Positions 62,905-64,000 of a stretch of DNA of 64,000 bases are shown here, piece after piece (the stretch's first letter is position 1; each line of letters opens with the position of its first letter). The stretch is from Trochalopteron elliotii. Lineage: Eukaryota > Chordata > Aves > Passeriformes > Leiothrichidae. A program made the translations under genes and the position numbers. A model generated the notes under the pieces. That model made no database searches, was not told the DNA's origin, and saw only the letters and a program-made list of their open reading frames with translations. The DNA lies in assembly GCA_024734555.1 (NCBI GenBank), contig JANPWX010000550.1, positions 455,196 to 519,195 on the forward strand, in the 5' to 3' direction.

Positions 62905-62905
62905 C
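62793..62905 (-). CDS. SCARA5: SCARA5 coding exon 1 (cytoplasmic tail)
   Basis: Acceptor TTTTTCCCTGGCAG, one leader base, then ATG (62904-62902), 37 codons plus one base; donor GAGGACG then GTGAGG. It begins [11 protein letters not shown] like human MENKAMYLHTV. Confidence 0.95.
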
Positions 62906-62979
62906 CTGCCAGGGAAAAACAGGAATGTCCCATGGGGATGGATCCCAATCCTGGCCCATCCTGCCTGGCTTTGGGATGG

Positions 62980-63290
62980 AGCAGGTGAGATCCCACCTGC
63001 AGCTCTGGGATCCCAAAAGCAGCAGGACACGGAGCTGCTCCGAGGGCTGGGAGAGCTGGGAATGTCCAGCTGGATCAGGGAAGGATCCAGGGAATCCTTG
63101 GAGTCCCTTCCCCAGCCTTGAGGGGATTTGGGATAAAGGGATGGAGGGCCGGGAGCCAGGGAATGGAATTCCCACTGGGAAAGGGGAGCTTGGGGTGGGA
63201 TCCTGGGAAGGAATTCCTGGCTGGGCTGGAATTCCCAGAGAATCCCTGGGAGTGTCCAAGGAAAGGTTGGATGGGGTTTGGAGCAGGGAC
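62980..63290 (+). mobile_element. CR1 LINE 3' part upstream of SCARA5 coding exon 1
   Basis: GGTGAGATCCCACCTGCAGC, GGATCAGGGAAGGATCCAGG, GGAATTCCCACTGGGAAAGG, then GTCCAAGGAAAGGTTGGATG. Close relative of the copies at 45.44 and 59.44 kb. Confidence 0.9.
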
Positions 63291-63589
63291 AGATCCATGG
63301 ATTCTGTTTCCCCTGGGATTGTTCTGCCACGCCCACCCCAGTTAAACCAACAGCACTCCCAGCTCCCGGTCCCACTTCCAAGGGGGAAACTCCATCCATG
63401 AATTCCAGAGGGGTCCCTCAAATCCCCCAAAGGAACGAGAATGGGGGGAAAAGGGGCAGGAGCATCCCGGGGGAACCAGGATATGGAGAAACTCCCGCCG
63501 GGAATTCTCCTGGGGCACCGGGACAGGAGCATCCCCTGGGAATGCCGGGAGATAAAAAATACCCCACAGGGATTCAGGGCAGGAACTTC

Positions 63590-63785
63590 CCTCGGGGAAA
63601 CTGGGACCGGGAGAACTGGGATAGGAACTGGGATAGCAACAGGGACAAGGAGAACTGGAATAGGGAGAACTGGGATAGGACCTGGCACAGGAACCGGGAT
63701 AGGAATTGGGATAGAAATAGGGATGGGAATCGGGATCGGGAGAACTGGGATAGGAACTGGGAGCACCGGGACAGGGGGAACTGGG
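63590..63785. repeat. AACTGGGATAGG-type minisatellite
   Basis: About 15 purine-rich units of 12-18 bases (GGGATAGGAACTGGGATAG, GGGAGAACT). Confidence 0.95.
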
Positions 63786-64000
63786 ATAGGGAGAACCGGG
63801 ACACAGGAATTCGGGACTGGAGCATCCCCCGGGAGAACGGGGATAAGGAATTCGGGACTGGAGCATTCCCCGGGAGAACGGGGATAAGGAATTCGGGACT
63901 GGAGCATCCCCGGGGAGAACAGGGACACAGGAATTCCGGACTGGAGCATCCCCGGGGAGAACCGGGACACAGGAATTCGGGACTGGAGCATCCCCGGGGA
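63785..64000. repeat. ~44-57-bp minisatellite continuing beyond the window
   Basis: Five copies of a unit with AATTCGGGACTGGAGCATCC, CCGGGGAGAAC(G/C)GGGA and ACACAGG or TAAGG. Still repeating at the last base, so the array extends past 64,000. Confidence 0.95.

Noticed and set aside
62095..63121. Gly-Ser-Arg-rich and Asp-Pro-Glu-rich frames of more than 260 codons
   Set aside because: Produced by the GGATCCAGAGGT array in SCARA5 intron 1, and they read antisense through the real exon at 62,793-62,905.
31085..64000. CRISPR-like arrays of spaced repeats
   Set aside because: These are direct tandem units without conserved spacers in a vertebrate genome with intron-containing genes.

Overview
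This is a genomic window from a bird. Three things point that way: at least twenty fragments of the CR1 LINE (the dominant avian retrotransposon), a solo LTR of avian endogenous-retrovirus type, and the conserved amniote gene order ESCO2 - PBK - SCARA5 with the orientations known from other vertebrates (ESCO2 on +, PBK and SCARA5 on -). A passerine or other neoavian draft assembly is likely but not proven. There is one 376-base run of N at 7110-7485 and one isolated n at 36125.

Layout. Positions 1-27,800 are AT-leaning, repeat-poor and without any gene I can name. They hold a CpG island of about 0.75 kb next to the N gap (7486-8240, with NRF1, E2F and YY1 motifs), a few CR1 pieces, one solo LTR (about 23.43-23.75 kb) and one anonymous exon-like open segment (9347-9545, +). 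At 27.8-29.1 kb the composition changes. A second CpG-rich stretch ends in a compact promoter-like element with a textbook CTCF site, a ZNF143/Staf core and a splice donor on the minus strand. To the right of it the DNA becomes a near-continuous series of tandem arrays, each with its own unit.

Coding content is in the right half. One exon of ESCO2 (cohesin acetyltransferase) lies at 33,368-33,526 on +. Four PBK/TOPK kinase exons lie on - (38,973 to 36,141, the first 149 codons: N-terminus, glycine-rich loop, catalytic lysine and hinge region). The 3' exons of both convergent genes are absent from the 2.6 kb between them, which holds only tandem repeats and the single n. SCARA5 (ferritin-binding class A scavenger receptor) is complete in its coding part on -: eight exons from 62,904 to 41,874 encode 498 residues (cytoplasmic tail, one membrane segment, long coiled-coil spacer, 25 Gly-X-Y triplets, group A SRCR domain). 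Its poly(A) signal at 40,457-40,462 lies only a few hundred bases upstream of the PBK CpG-island promoter (about 39.65-40.1 kb).

The three genes have unrelated jobs: sister-chromatid cohesion (ESCO2), mitotic and MAPK signalling (PBK), iron and ferritin uptake (SCARA5). They are linked by conserved synteny, not by a shared pathway. The unusual part of the window is its repeat biology: a decaying array of perfect cAMP-response elements in SCARA5 intron 7, a 73-bp array that grew inside a CR1 element, a ~98%-identical inverted duplication in SCARA5 intron 1, and a minisatellite that fills the SCARA5 3'UTR and continues on the far side of the last exon.
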